A stretch of DNA of 64,000 nucleotides from Nonomuraea thailandensis (lineage in GTDB: Bacteria > Actinomycetota > Actinomycetes > Streptosporangiales > Streptosporangiaceae): contig NZ_JAMZEB010000002.1 in assembly GCF_024172165.1 (NCBI RefSeq), forward strand, positions 4,857,501 through 4,921,500, written 5' to 3'. Numbering within the stretch: the first letter of the stretch is position 1; each line of letters opens with the position of its first letter. Below, in pieces: positions 50,314 through 59,861 of this stretch. Below the pieces are notes generated by a model. The model saw only the letters and a list, made by a program, of their open reading frames with translations. It was not told the origin of the DNA and did no database searches. The position numbers and the translations under genes are program-made.

Positions 50314-50932
50314 GATCCTCATCCGGCCGGCGTTCCGCCTTCGACGCCGCCGACCTCGTCGAACCCGTCAGCGCCCGCGACATCCCCGACCCCGCGCAGG
50401 AAACGCTGCCGCCGGATTTGGGCGTGACCGGCAAGATCATGCCTGATTTTTCGGCCGCTCAACGTACGTGCGCGCTGCGGTGGCTGGCCGTCCTGTGGAA
50501 GCAGCGGGCTACGCGCCGAGCCGAGTTCGACCGGCAACACCGCCGCACCGCCCGACCACTGCGAGCCCGCCACAGCGATCGGTAGCCTCGATGGCCGGGC
50601 CGATCGATCCGCCGGGGTCGGATACCTCGACCGGCTCCGCCGCGCCTGGCCGTCACCGCCCGGCGACCCCTTCCAATCGGCGCTGACGCTGCGCAACCTT
50701 GGTGCCGTCGCCGCCAACTTCCTGGATGCCGAGCCGAGCGCCGGATACTCGCCGGGGTCATCGAGAGCCGCGAGGAGCGTCGCCGCCATGAAGCGGTGCT
50801 TGGAGTCCCGCTCGCCGTGTGCCGACTTAACGGCACTGGTGACGATGTCCTCCTGTGCCGGTCGCCGTGTCTACCAGCACTTCGAGATCAGGTCTGGCAG
50901 GACCTGCGTGTAGGTGGCGAGGTCGCGCCGTC
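50314..50932. other. Gap of about 620 bp without a supported gene
   Basis: A plus-strand reading at 50340-50585 (DAADLVEPVSARDIPDPAQE) and another near 50600-50760 (RAWPSPPGDPFQSALTLRNL) look like pieces of proteins, but I cannot assign families. No ribosome binding site or complete domain was found. Probably decayed coding sequence. Confidence 0.4.
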
Positions 50933-53596
50933 CTAACGGTCGCCTGTCGGGCGGGCGTACACGTTGCCGTTGGAGCTGCCGGCGTAGACGAAGCCGCCCG
51001 CCACGACCGGGTTGGTCTCGACCGTGCCGCCGGTCCGGAACGCCGACCGCACCGCGCCGGTGGCGGCGTCGAGGGTGTGCAGCGTGCCCTCGCGGTCGGC
51101 GACGTGCACGAGCCCGTGCGCCGCCACGGGGCCCGACTGGTGGCCCTTGCCGAGGGGCAGGCGCCGGCGCACGCCGCCGGTGGCGGCGTCGAGGGCGTAG
51201 AGCGTGCGGTCGGGGCCGGCGGTGAACACGAGCCCGCTCGCCACGGCGGCGGTCCACCTGTAGAGGGGCTGGTAGCCCTCGGCCCGGAAGTCCCAGAGGC
51301 GTTTGCCGGTGGCGGCGTCGAACGCGTACGTGGCGCCGTGGTCGTCGCCGGCGTACACGGTGCCGGCGGCCACCACCGGGGGGAAGGCGACGGCTCCGGG
51401 GACCCGCGCGCTCCAGCGGGCCTCGCCGGAGCCGGCGTCCACGGCGTGCACGCCGCCGCCGGTGCTCACGGCGTAGACGGTCGCGCCGGACCGTACGAGC
51501 TGGACGCGGTCCGTCTTCCCGCCTGCTCGGAAGCGCCACCGCTCGGCCCCGGTGGCGGGGGCCAGCGCGTACAGCACGCCGTGGCCGCTGCCGGCGAGGA
51601 CGACGTCGCCGGTCACCACGGGGTCGGTATTGAGCATCGGGCCGCTCGGCTGGAAGGACCAGAGCCGCTCGCCGCCGGCGCCGAAGGTGACGAGTGCGGC
51701 CGTCGCGGACCAGGCGGGCCGCCTGGTCCAGAGGTGGAGGCGGCCGTTCGCGGCCACGAGGTCGCCGGAGGCGGAGGTCCCGCGGCTCCACCTCGGGCGG
51801 CCGGTGGCCGCGTCCAGGGCCACGACGCGGCCGGCGCCGGCCACGTACACGATGCCGTCCGCAACCGCGTGGCCGTCCATGTCGGCTCCGCCCGCCCGGG
51901 AGCGCCAGCGCACCGCGCCGGTGGCGGCGTCCAGCGCGGACACCGTGCCACCGCTGTCGGCGGCGTGGACGACGCCGCCCGCCACCACCGGATCCGTACG
52001 GATCGCCGCGTCGGCCGGGAAGCTCCACCCGCGCTCGGGCGCGGGGACGGGCGCGCGGACGCCTGGCCGGTACCGGGCGAGCAGGTTGTCGCGCAGCAGC
52101 GGGGAGATGATCCGCACCGCCTGCCTGGAGGACGAGGTCAGGCGGGCGATGACGCGGCCCGCGAGGATGGTCGTCGCGCCGTGGAGGCCGTTCGGCCGGT
52201 GCACGGTGTAGGTCAGAAAACCCGGGGCCTCGGTCGTGGGGTCGATCTCGCCGGTCCGCCTGACGGCTGCCGTCGCGGCGGTGTAGAGCCGGTGCGCCTG
52301 CGCCTCCGACGGCGCCACCCAGTCCACGGACAGCGTGATCACCGCGCCGTCGTCGGTAGGCGGTATCCAGTCGCACGTCGCCGTGCCGTCGGGACCGCGC
52401 GCCGCGCGGTAGCCCGCCGCGAAAGCCGCCAGGTCGCGGCCGGTCAGCAGGGCGCAGGCGTCCGGCCAGGCGATCTCCAGCCGGGCCGGACCGTGGACCA
52501 GCCGGTACGCGGTGAGCCGCCCGCCCCCCGGGACGGTGCTGTGCACGAAGGCCAGCCCCCCGCTCGCCCCGGCCAGGGACACCAGGTCGGCGGGCAGGTC
52601 GATCGGCAGCCCGCCGAGCCGCCCGGTCCGGGGGTCCACGGAGATCAGGTGGGCGGGCAGCGGCCAGGAGCCGTCCAGCCCGGCGCCGCCGTGCCGGCCC
52701 GCCGCGGGATGGGGTCCCGCGTACAGCAGCGGGCTCCGCGGGCCCGGGTGCGTGACCTGGACGGCCTGCGGGCCGGTGGACAGCAGGCGTCCGCCGGGGC
52801 CGCAGAAGAAGTCGTCGCCGCCCGCCGTGGCGTGCACGTACCCGTCGGCGTTGGCCCTGATCCGCAGCGGCGGGTGCGCGCCCTTCACGGAGTTCGTCGA
52901 CGGCAGCGGGCGTGCCCAGTCCTGCCGCAGGGTACGCGCGTCGATCGAGGACAGCCGCAGCTCGTCGTCCGCGCAGTGGCTGAGCAGCGTCACCGATCGG
53001 GCGGTCGCGGCGCCGGTCAGCGCGCAGCCGCCCGGCCGGGTCGCCTGTGCCGTGACCGTGCCGGTCCGCAGGTCCAGGGACTGGAGACGGACGGGATCGG
53101 TCACCCGCTCGGCCACCACGACGCCGCGTCCTGTCACCATGATCCGCGGCCCGTGGTAGGAGCCGACCTCGTCCGTCCGGGCCTCCGGATCGGCGAGGGT
53201 GATCGTGCGCCGCCACAGCAGCGCGCCCGTGGCCAGGTCATGCCCGGCCAGGACCCGCTCGCCCGCCGCCTGCCTGGCGACGACGAGGACGCCGGCCGCG
53301 GCCCAGACACCCCCGACGGGGGCCGGATCGGCGGGAAGCGCGTGCCGGAGCGCACCCGTGCGGGCGTCGTGGATCCGCACGCCGCCCTCCCGCGTCGCCA
53401 CGGCGACCGCCTGCCCGGACACGGCATGCCCCTGCGCCTGCAGGAAGGGCTCGAACTCGGTCTCCGCGGGCACCGACCACACCGCCCGCCACTCGACGGG
53501 GACGCGCGGCACCCCGGTCACGGCCGCGGCCGGGCAGGCCGCCAGGACGACCGCGCACAGGAGCGCCATCGACCGGCGCCGGCGCGCGGTCAGCAC
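50933..53596 (-). CDS. Large lipoprotein with PQQ-like beta-propeller
   Basis: The product has 887 residues. The GTG at 53596 overlaps the upstream stop; a lipobox (LLCAVVLAACPA) suggests surface anchoring. The N-terminal half is a beta-rich region with a segment DACALLTGRDLAAFAAGY resembling DUF3558-type domains (about residues 390-450). The last 370 residues hold about seven PQQ-type blades, each ending in A-x-D-A-A-T-G-x-x-x-W (VSALDAATGAVRWRS, TYAFDAATGKRLWDF, LHTLDAATGAVRSAF). Such propellers scaffold extracellular complexes or bind ligands. PQQ-enzyme residues are not evident. It is coupled to the membrane protein upstream, and both probably work together at the cell surface. Confidence 0.8.
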   Translation of the reverse strand: MLTARRRRSMALLCAVVLAACPAAAVTGVPRVPVEWRAVWSVPAETEFEPFLQAQGHAVSGQAVAVATREGGVRIHDARTGALRHALPADPAPVGGVWAAAGVLVVARQAAGERVLAGHDLATGALLWRRTITLADPEARTDEVGSYHGPRIMVTGRGVVVAERVTDPVRLQSLDLRTGTVTAQATRPGGCALTGAATARSVTLLSHCADDELRLSSIDARTLRQDWARPLPSTNSVKGAHPPLRIRANADGYVHATAGGDDFFCGPGGRLLSTGPQAVQVTHPGPRSPLLYAGPHPAAGRHGGAGLDGSWPLPAHLISVDPRTGRLGGLPIDLPADLVSLAGASGGLAFVHSTVPGGGRLTAYRLVHGPARLEIAWPDACALLTGRDLAAFAAGYRAARGPDGTATCDWIPPTDDGAVITLSVDWVAPSEAQAHRLYTAATAAVRRTGEIDPTTEAPGFLTYTVHRPNGLHGATTILAGRVIARLTSSSRQAVRIISPLLRDNLLARYRPGVRAPVPAPERGWSFPADAAIRTDPVVAGGVVHAADSGGTVSALDAATGAVRWRSRAGGADMDGHAVADGIVYVAGAGRVVALDAATGRPRWSRGTSASGDLVAANGRLHLWTRRPAWSATAALVTFGAGGERLWSFQPSGPMLNTDPVVTGDVVLAGSGHGVLYALAPATGAERWRFRAGGKTDRVQLVRSGATVYAVSTGGGVHAVDAGSGEARWSARVPGAVAFPPVVAAGTVYAGDDHGATYAFDAATGKRLWDFRAEGYQPLYRWTAAVASGLVFTAGPDRTLYALDAATGGVRRRLPLGKGHQSGPVAAHGLVHVADREGTLHTLDAATGAVRSAFRTGGTVETNPVVAGGFVYAGSSNGNVYARPTGDR

Positions 53597-54441
53597 TGCC
53601 CGGCCTTCGCGAGCTTCTCCTCGATCGAGCACGCCTCGCTCCTGGAGATCGGCTGCCAGCCGCCGAGCGGGGAGAACGTGTAGTAGGACTGGTACGTCCC
53701 GGAGGTGCCGGTCACCCGGAACGGCACCCCGCCCGGCCCCCGGACCGTCACCTGCTCGGTCCGGTCCCCCGCGAGCACGGTGACCGCCAGGTCGAACGCG
53801 TAGGACGCGGCCCTGCCCACGACGGTCATGGAGAGCGTGACCCGCTCGTCCCGCTTCAGGTCGATCTGTTTCCTCCTGAAGTAGGGGACGTCCGGATCCT
53901 TCGCCGTGGTGAAGCGGGGCGCGGGCCGGTCGAGGTCGGCGGCCAGCTCGATGGTCCCGGCCTCGCCGGCGGGTGTGTGGACCAGCAGCGCGCCGTCCCA
54001 GACGGGCTCGCGCGCCAGGACGCGCGGCTGGATGTCGACGACGCGCAGGCTGCTGCGGTTGCCGACGAGCACCACGGTGACGTCGGCGGTCTCGAGCGGC
54101 GCCCAGTCGTGGCGGGCCAGCATCGTCTCGCGCCGCGTGCCGGACGCGCTGCCCAGCAGGACCGCCCGGTCCGCGTGGTCGGTCACCGGACGGCGCAGGG
54201 CGGTGTCGCGGCCGGCGTACTCCACGGCCACGTGACCGACCTCGACCGGCGGCTCGCCGCCGAGGCGATCGACGGTGTCGGCGCCGCGGGCGTTGAACCA
54301 GGCGGTGAACACGACACCGACGGCCGCGACGATCACGGCGCTGAGGATGCCCGCCAGCCACGTCCGCGCGGCCTTCCAGCCTCCGGCCTCCTCGGCCGGG
54401 GCGGCGGGTGCCGCACGCTTGTTCCTGCGCCCCTTGGCCAT
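53590..54441 (-). CDS. Membrane-anchored protein of unknown function
   Basis: The product has 283 residues: a basic Ala-rich cytoplasmic tail (AKGRRNKRAAPAAPAEEAGG), one membrane helix (LAGILSAVIVAAVGVVFTAW, about residues 30-50) and a beta-rich extracytoplasmic domain with two Cys residues near the end. I do not recognise a family. Its stop overlaps the start of the PQQ-propeller lipoprotein gene, which indicates co-translation. The 54442-54680 gap holds the promoter region of this gene but no obvious motif. Confidence 0.7.
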   Translation of the reverse strand: MAKGRRNKRAAPAAPAEEAGGWKAARTWLAGILSAVIVAAVGVVFTAWFNARGADTVDRLGGEPPVEVGHVAVEYAGRDTALRRPVTDHADRAVLLGSASGTRRETMLARHDWAPLETADVTVVLVGNRSSLRVVDIQPRVLAREPVWDGALLVHTPAGEAGTIELAADLDRPAPRFTTAKDPDVPYFRRKQIDLKRDERVTLSMTVVGRAASYAFDLAVTVLAGDRTEQVTVRGPGGVPFRVTGTSGTYQSYYTFSPLGGWQPISRSEACSIEEKLAKAGQC

Positions 54442-54680
54442 GCGACGTCCCTTTGTGAACGGCTGACGGAAACTGATTCATAGCTCATCCGCGCCCGCTT
54501 CGCCGGGCAGTTGACCGACTCTTTCCCCAAGGCTCCGGGAACTGCCGCCACGGCGCGGGCAACGGCTGGAGAGGGCGGCGCCCGGCCCGCATGCGTACCA
54601 GGCACCGGAGTGGGGTCAACCGGCTGCGGTACGGCGCCGCGGGCGTACCGCACGGGTTGTAGCGGCGGTCATCCGAACGA

Positions 54681-55493
54681 GTGATGAGTGACGTGGCCGG
54701 TCGCGGCTACCATGCGCTGATGCGCGCAGAGGTGTTGTCGTCTCTGCGACGGCTCGCCGTGATGAACCCTTTCCTCACCGATCTGCTGTTCAGTGTCGTG
54801 GTCGCCGGCGTCACCCTGACGTTCGGCCTCGTCCTGGGCGACGGCTCGGCCGATCCGGGCCACGCGCGCCGCCCGATGGATCCGGCCGGCGTGGCACTGA
54901 CCCTGGTCGCCAGCCTCGCGCTGGCGTGGCGGCGGCCTGCCCCGGTCACCGTGCTGATGATCTGCTGCGCCTCGGCGATCGTCTTCCACGCGGCCGGTTA
55001 CGACGCCCGGCTCAACGGGGTGGTGCCGCTGCTGGCGCTCTACACCGTGGCGGCCGGGCGAGCGCCCGCCGTGTCCGTCGCGTGCGTGCCGGCCCCGCTC
55101 GCCTCCTCGTGGCACGCGGCGTTCCTCGGACCGGCGGAGTTTCTCTGGCCGAACCTCGCGCAGGCGGGCGTCATGGTGGCCGTCTCGTGGACGTTCGGCA
55201 ACAGCACCAGGATGCTGGTCGAGCGCAACAGCCGGCTCGCCGGTCTCAGCGAGCGGCTGCGCCACGAGCAGGAGGACAGGGCGCGGCGCGCGGTCGCCGA
55301 GGAGCGGAGGCGCATCGCCCGCGAGCTGCACGACGTGGTGGCCCACCGCCCGCGGCCCCGGTCAGCGCGCTGGAGCGCGGCCTGGCCGACCTGTGGCTGC
55401 GGACCCACGGCGCAGATGACCTCGCAGGGGCGGCGCATGCCGCGGGACTCGGTCGAGGTGATGACCGAGAGCTGGCTGTGGGAGCGCCTGTGA
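54681..55493 (+). pseudogene. Truncated sensor histidine kinase
   Basis: Four to five membrane helices (LTDLLFSVVVAGVTLTFGLV and later segments) and a coiled linker lead to the phosphoacceptor box RRRIARELHDVVAH, with His217. Directly after this the sequence changes: the dimerisation helix and the ATPase domain are absent, replaced by about 50 residues of unrelated low-complexity reading. A deletion has therefore removed the kinase domain, and no response regulator gene is near. The start is uncertain (54681 or 54720). It cannot phosphorylate itself. Confidence 0.65.
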
Positions 55494-55634
55494 TCGCGAC
55501 GTTGTCCTTGCTGATGCGCAGACGCCTGGGCTGCCGTTCCGGTGCCGTGGGGAGCGGCTCCTACAGCAGGCCGCATTCGGGGCAGCGCCACGGCTCGCCG
55601 CCGGTCGTGCCGGATGAGCCGCCCTGGTGGTCGC

Positions 55635-56555
55635 TCAAGGCGCCGCTCCCTCCTTCGCAGCCGCCGCGACCGGGGAGCCGAGGCGGGTGGCGTGGCTGGG
55701 TGGGTGGCCGTACTGGCGGCGGTACTCGCGGCTGAACTGGGAGGGGCTGTCGTAGCCGACGCGGTGCGCGACGCCCGTGACGTCGCCGGGGTGGGCGGCC
55801 AGCAGGAGCCGGGCCTGCTGGAGGCGCAGCTGCTTCTGGAACTGGATGGGGGTCAGCGCCGTGACGGTCTGGAAGTGGCGGTGGAACGCCGACGGGCTCA
55901 TGCCGGCCAGCCGCGCCAGGTCCTCCACGCGGAAGGGCTCGGCGTAGTGGTCCTGGATCCAGCGGACGGCCCTGGCCACGTGGCTGAGGCTGCTGCCGGC
56001 CAGGCCGAGCTGGCGTACGGCGGCGCCCTGCTCCCCGGTGAGCAGCCGCCACAGGATCTCGCGTTTGACCAGCGGCGCCAGCACCGCCTGGTCGCGGGGC
56101 CTGTCCAGCAGGCGGACCAGGCGGGTGAGCGCGTCGAGGAGGTCGGCCGTCATGGTGGCGACGGTGAGGCCGGGCAGCGCTCCCGCCCCTGGGCGGGGCA
56201 GGTCGGCGGTGGCGGGGTGCAGAAGGAGGTCGGCGACGGCGGCCGGCTCCAGGGCGAGCGCCAGCCCGAGCGCGGGGCGCCCGGGTTCGACGTCGAAGAA
56301 GTGGCCGGTGACGGGCAGGTCGATGGCGGCCACGAGGTAGTCGCCGGGACGGTATTCGAGGACCCGGTCGCCCACCGCGAGCCGCTTGGCGCCCTGGGCG
56401 AGGACCGCCAGCACGGTGCCGGTCATCGAGGATGCGGGCGGCCCGGGCCGCTCGATCTGCGCGATGTAGAGGCCGTCGATGGCGGTGCTCTGCTCGGGCC
56501 GGACGTGCCGGGCCAGCGCCGCGTGGAGCTCGTCGAATCTCAGCGATTCCACCAT
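55635..56555 (-). CDS. AraC-family transcription regulator
   Basis: The product has 306 residues. The N-terminal cupin-like effector domain (YRPGDYLVAAIDLPVTGHF) is of the AraC_N type. The C-terminal double helix-turn-helix contains FRVEDLARLAGMSPSAFHRH, then TPIQFQKQLRLQQARLLL and GYDSPSQFSREYRRQYG. It is divergent from the monooxygenase/esterase pair (142 bp apart) and probably controls them. The stretch 55494-55634 shows only a short minus-strand tail (PWRCPECGLL), perhaps the end of a lost zinc-ribbon protein. Confidence 0.9.
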   Translation of the reverse strand: MVESLRFDELHAALARHVRPEQSTAIDGLYIAQIERPGPPASSMTGTVLAVLAQGAKRLAVGDRVLEYRPGDYLVAAIDLPVTGHFFDVEPGRPALGLALALEPAAVADLLLHPATADLPRPGAGALPGLTVATMTADLLDALTRLVRLLDRPRDQAVLAPLVKREILWRLLTGEQGAAVRQLGLAGSSLSHVARAVRWIQDHYAEPFRVEDLARLAGMSPSAFHRHFQTVTALTPIQFQKQLRLQQARLLLAAHPGDVTGVAHRVGYDSPSQFSREYRRQYGHPPSHATRLGSPVAAAAKEGAAP

Positions 56556-56697
56556 AAGCAGGATTATGCAAGAGTGAAGCAGGTTTGTTCTACCGGAAGC
56601 CCAGTGCGGGACGGTGAAATGGGATTACCCCGACCGGTGAGAAATCACCACAGGAGGGGGATCGTGCATAGCCGTTCTAAGGAAGAGGAACACTGTC

Positions 56698-57015
56698 GTG
56701 AAGGTCCGCTACGGGTTCAACGCTACCTTGACCGCCAAGCCCGGCCAGGGGGAGCGGCTGGCCGGGCTGCTGCTGACCGGCCTGGACGAGGGCAGCCCGG
56801 CCGCGAGCGAGCACTGCATGGTCTATCTCGTCTGCCGGTCGGCGTCCGACCCCGACGTCGTCCACGTGGCCGAGGGCTGGACCAGCGAGGAGGAGCACCA
56901 CCGGGTCTTCGCGGGCGAGGCCGCGCAGGCGCTCGTCGCCCAGGTCCAGGAGCTCGTCGCCGCGGAGTCCCCGTACACCGACTACGTGCCGGTCGGCGGC
57001 AAGGCCGCGTTCTGA
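56698..57015 (+). CDS. ABM-domain monooxygenase-like protein
   Basis: A 105-residue protein with the dimeric ferredoxin-like antibiotic-biosynthesis-monooxygenase fold: YGFNATLTAKPGQGERLAGL, then YLVCRSASDPDVVHVAEGWT and EEEHHRVFAGEAA. Relatives oxidise or bind aromatic compounds without cofactors, or simply act as quinol/heme-type stress proteins. GTG start after a GGAAG site. The esterase starts 20 bp later, and the two probably form one operon under AraC control. Confidence 0.75.
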   Translation: MKVRYGFNATLTAKPGQGERLAGLLLTGLDEGSPAASEHCMVYLVCRSASDPDVVHVAEGWTSEEEHHRVFAGEAAQALVAQVQELVAAESPYTDYVPVGGKAAF

Positions 57016-57034
57016 GATTCGAGAGGAACCGTTC

Positions 57035-57991
57035 ATGTCACCCCTTGCCCGCCCCGCCCTCGACCCCGAGCTGAACGCCCTGCTCGCCGACGTGCCGCTC
57101 GTCCCGCGGATCACCCCGCAGCTGCTCACCCAGCTGCGCGGCATGCCCTCGACGCCGGTCGAATCCCTGCTGGAGGGCCGCGCCGTCGACCGCCGCGAGA
57201 TCACCGTGCCAGCCCCTGACGGCGCCGGGATCCCGATGACGGTCCTCGCCCCGGCCGGCGCCGGTCCCGCGGCCCCGTGCGTGTACTGGATGCACGGCGG
57301 CGGCATGATCATGGGGGATCGGTTCTCGCAGCTCGACATTCCCCTCGAATGGCTCGACCTGCTCGGCGCCGTCGTGGTCACCGTGGACTACCGGCTCGCG
57401 CCCGAGGCCGGCGGCGCCACCCCCGTCGAGGACTGCTACCGGGGCCTGCTGTGGATCGCCGACCACGCCGGCGACCTCGGCATCGACCCGGGCCGCGTCG
57501 TCGTGGCGGGCGCCAGCGCCGGCGGCGGCCTGGCCGCGGGCGTCACACTCATGGCCCGCGACCGCGGCACGCCGCCGATCGCCGCCCAGGTGCTGATCTG
57601 CCCCATGCTCGACCACCGCAACACCACCACCTCCAGCCGCCAGTACGCCGGCGAGCCCGGCGTGTGGACCCGCGAGAGCAACGAGTTCGCCTGGAACGCC
57701 ATGCTCGGCGGCCTCTACGGCGACGGGGTTCCCGGCTACGTCTCGCCCGCCACGGCCGAGGACCTGTCGGGCCTGCCGACCACGTACATCGACGCGGGGT
57801 CCGCCGAGGTCTTCCGCGACGAGGACGTGGAGTACGCCACCCGGATCTGGGGCGCGGGCGGGCAGGCCGAGCTGCACGTCTGGGCGGGCGGCTTTCACGG
57901 CTTCGACGCCCTCTTCCCGCGGGCCGCCCTGTCGGCCGCCGCCCGCGAGACCCGTACCGGGTGGCTCGCCCGCACCCTGGACGCCGGATGA
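57035..57991 (+). CDS. Alpha/beta-hydrolase esterase, HSL family
   Basis: The product has 318 residues. The oxyanion motif HGGG is at 87-90, and the nucleophile Ser161 is in GASAGGGLA. The catalytic Asp is in TTYIDAGSAEVFRDED and the His288 in GGFHGFD, so the triad is complete. Hormone-sensitive-lipase-type esterases cleave short acyl esters in the cytoplasm. GAGAGGA precedes the ATG. Confidence 0.92.
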   Translation: MSPLARPALDPELNALLADVPLVPRITPQLLTQLRGMPSTPVESLLEGRAVDRREITVPAPDGAGIPMTVLAPAGAGPAAPCVYWMHGGGMIMGDRFSQLDIPLEWLDLLGAVVVTVDYRLAPEAGGATPVEDCYRGLLWIADHAGDLGIDPGRVVVAGASAGGGLAAGVTLMARDRGTPPIAAQVLICPMLDHRNTTTSSRQYAGEPGVWTRESNEFAWNAMLGGLYGDGVPGYVSPATAEDLSGLPTTYIDAGSAEVFRDEDVEYATRIWGAGGQAELHVWAGGFHGFDALFPRAALSAAARETRTGWLARTLDAG

Positions 57992-58035
57992 AGACCGGTT
58001 CCAAGAGCAGGCACCGCCGCCCCGGCGGACCGGGG

Positions 58036-58325
58036 TCAGGCGCGCGGGGCGACCGGGGCCGGCAGGCCCGCCCCGAACAGGCGGGCGTCCACCTCGTTGA
58101 GCGCCAGGCGCAGCGGCCCAGGGCGACGCTCTCGGCGCCCAGCGTGGAGGCGCGGATCTCGGGGACGCGCAGGCAGGTGCGGCCCAGCTCGCGGGCCAGC
58201 TGGTCGAGGATGAGGTCGGCCGATCGGGAGAAGCCGCCGCCGAGGACGACCGGGCCGGGGGTGAGCACCAGGGCGGCGGTGCCGGCGGCCAGGTCGCGGG
58301 TGTAGCGGCGGACGGCGGTCCGTGG
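58036..58325 (-). pseudogene. C-terminal fragment of a ROK-family regulator
   Basis: DLAAGTAALVLTPGPVVLGG, then GFSRSADLILDQLARELG and RASTLGAESVALG match the end of ROK sugar-sensing regulators. A one-base frameshift near 58115 puts the final LNEVDARLFGAGLPAP in another frame. The HTH and sugar-binding parts are absent. Confidence 0.6.
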
Positions 58326-59848
58326 CGGTGGCTGCCGGACTGGACGTCCGCGACGACACGGCGACCGGTGCGCGTCCCGGCGCACGCCCGGCCCACCTGG
58401 CGCACCGGCTCGCCGACGCCCTGCGCGGCCGCCGGCTGCTGCTTGTGCTGGACAACTGCGAACGCCTCATCGAACCGGTCGCCGAGCTGGTGGACCTGCT
58501 CCTGCGGGCCGCCCCCGGCCTGCGGGTGCTGACGACCGGCCAGGAGTCGCTGGCGATCCCAGGAGAGGCGCTGTACGCGTTGCCGCCACTGGAGCTTCCA
58601 GTGGCCGGCGCAGACCCGGCGCAGGCCGGCTCCGGACAGCTGTTCGTAGCCCGTGCCGCCGCCGCGCCCGGGTTCGTGCTGGACGAGGCCGGCGCGCCCT
58701 CGGTGGCGGTGATCTGCCGCAGGCTGGACGGCCTGCCGCTGGCGCTGGAACTGGCCGCCGCCCGAGTACGCGCGCTGGGGGTGCCGGGGGTGGCCGACCG
58801 GCTGGACGACCGCTTCCGCCTGCTCACCGTCTCGGGCCGGGACGGCCCGCCCGCCGGCAGACGCTGCGCTCGGCGATCGACTGGAGCTGGGAGCAGCTCA
58901 CCGAGCAGCAGCGGCTGATCCTGCTCCGGCTGGCCGTCCACCCGGGAGGCTGCACGCTGGAGGCGGCCGGGGCGGTGTGCGCGGGCCCCGGACTGGACCC
59001 TGCAGTGGACCCCGCGCGGACCTCGCCGACCTGCTGGGCCAGCTCGTGACCAGGTCGATGGCCGAGTCCTCCGGCGGGATCCGCTACCGGCCGCTGGAGT
59101 CGATCGCCGCCTTCTGCCTCGACCGGCTCGCCGGCGACGACCCCGTCTTCCAGCGCCGCGACCGGTACTACACCGAGCCGGCCGAACAGGTCAGGCCGCA
59201 CCTGCACGGTCCCGCACAGCGCCAAGGGCTGGACCGCCTGGACGGTGAGACGCCCAACTTGCGGGCCGCGCTTGAGCACGCCACCGACTCCGCGCTCGCA
59301 CTGCGCCTGGTCGACGCCTGGCGTGGTACTGGTATCTGCGTGGCCGGCACCGCGAGGCCCGCGCCTGTCTCGCAGCGGCCCTGGCGCTGCCCGGCGCGGA
59401 GTCCTCCAGGACGGCGGTATGGGAGGCCGGGTTCGCCCTGCTGACCGGGGATCGGGACGGGTCCCGGGAGCCGCACGAGCGGGGGATGCGCCTGGCGGCC
59501 GAGCTCGGCTTCATCGCCGAGCTGCGCGGCGACCTCGCGGCGGCCAGGTCGCTGCATCTGCAGGGACTGGCCGCGGCCCGCGAGGTCGGGGACCCTCGTG
59601 CCATCGCCCTGGCTCGGGAAGGGCTGGCCGAGGTCGCGGCCGAGGGCACCTGCGAGGAGGCGGCGGCCCTGCTGGGGGAGGCTACCGCACTCAGGGAGCC
59701 GGTCGGCGCCCCCTGCCGCCCGCCGAACGCGGCGACGTCGGCCGGATCGCCGCCGCGGTCCGCGCCGGACTGGGCGAGGAGGCGGCCGTGCGCCGATCCC
59801 CAGCCGATCGTGCGCGCATTCCGTCAGGGTCGTACCGTCACCCACTGA
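58322..59848 (+). pseudogene. AfsR/LuxR-type ATPase regulator, multiply frameshifted
   Basis: The reading passes through at least four frames: RRLLLVLDNCERLIEPVAEL (Walker-B-like), VICRRLDGLPLALELAAARV, then after about 58855 TLRSAIDWSWEQLTEQQRLI, after about 59010 LADLLGQLVTRSMAESSGG, and after about 59320 a TPR-like part LAAARSLHLQGLAAAREVGD. The Walker A motif and DNA-binding domain are missing. It was an NB-ARC/TPR regulator of the kind that controls antibiotic clusters. Either it has decayed or the assembly has errors here. Confidence 0.65.
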
Positions 59849-59861
59849 TGGAGGAGCAACC

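Noticed and set aside
50855..53683. A 942-codon plus-strand open frame across the PQQ-propeller gene
   Set aside because: It is antisense to repeated propeller blades and its repeats only mirror them; no family motif is present.
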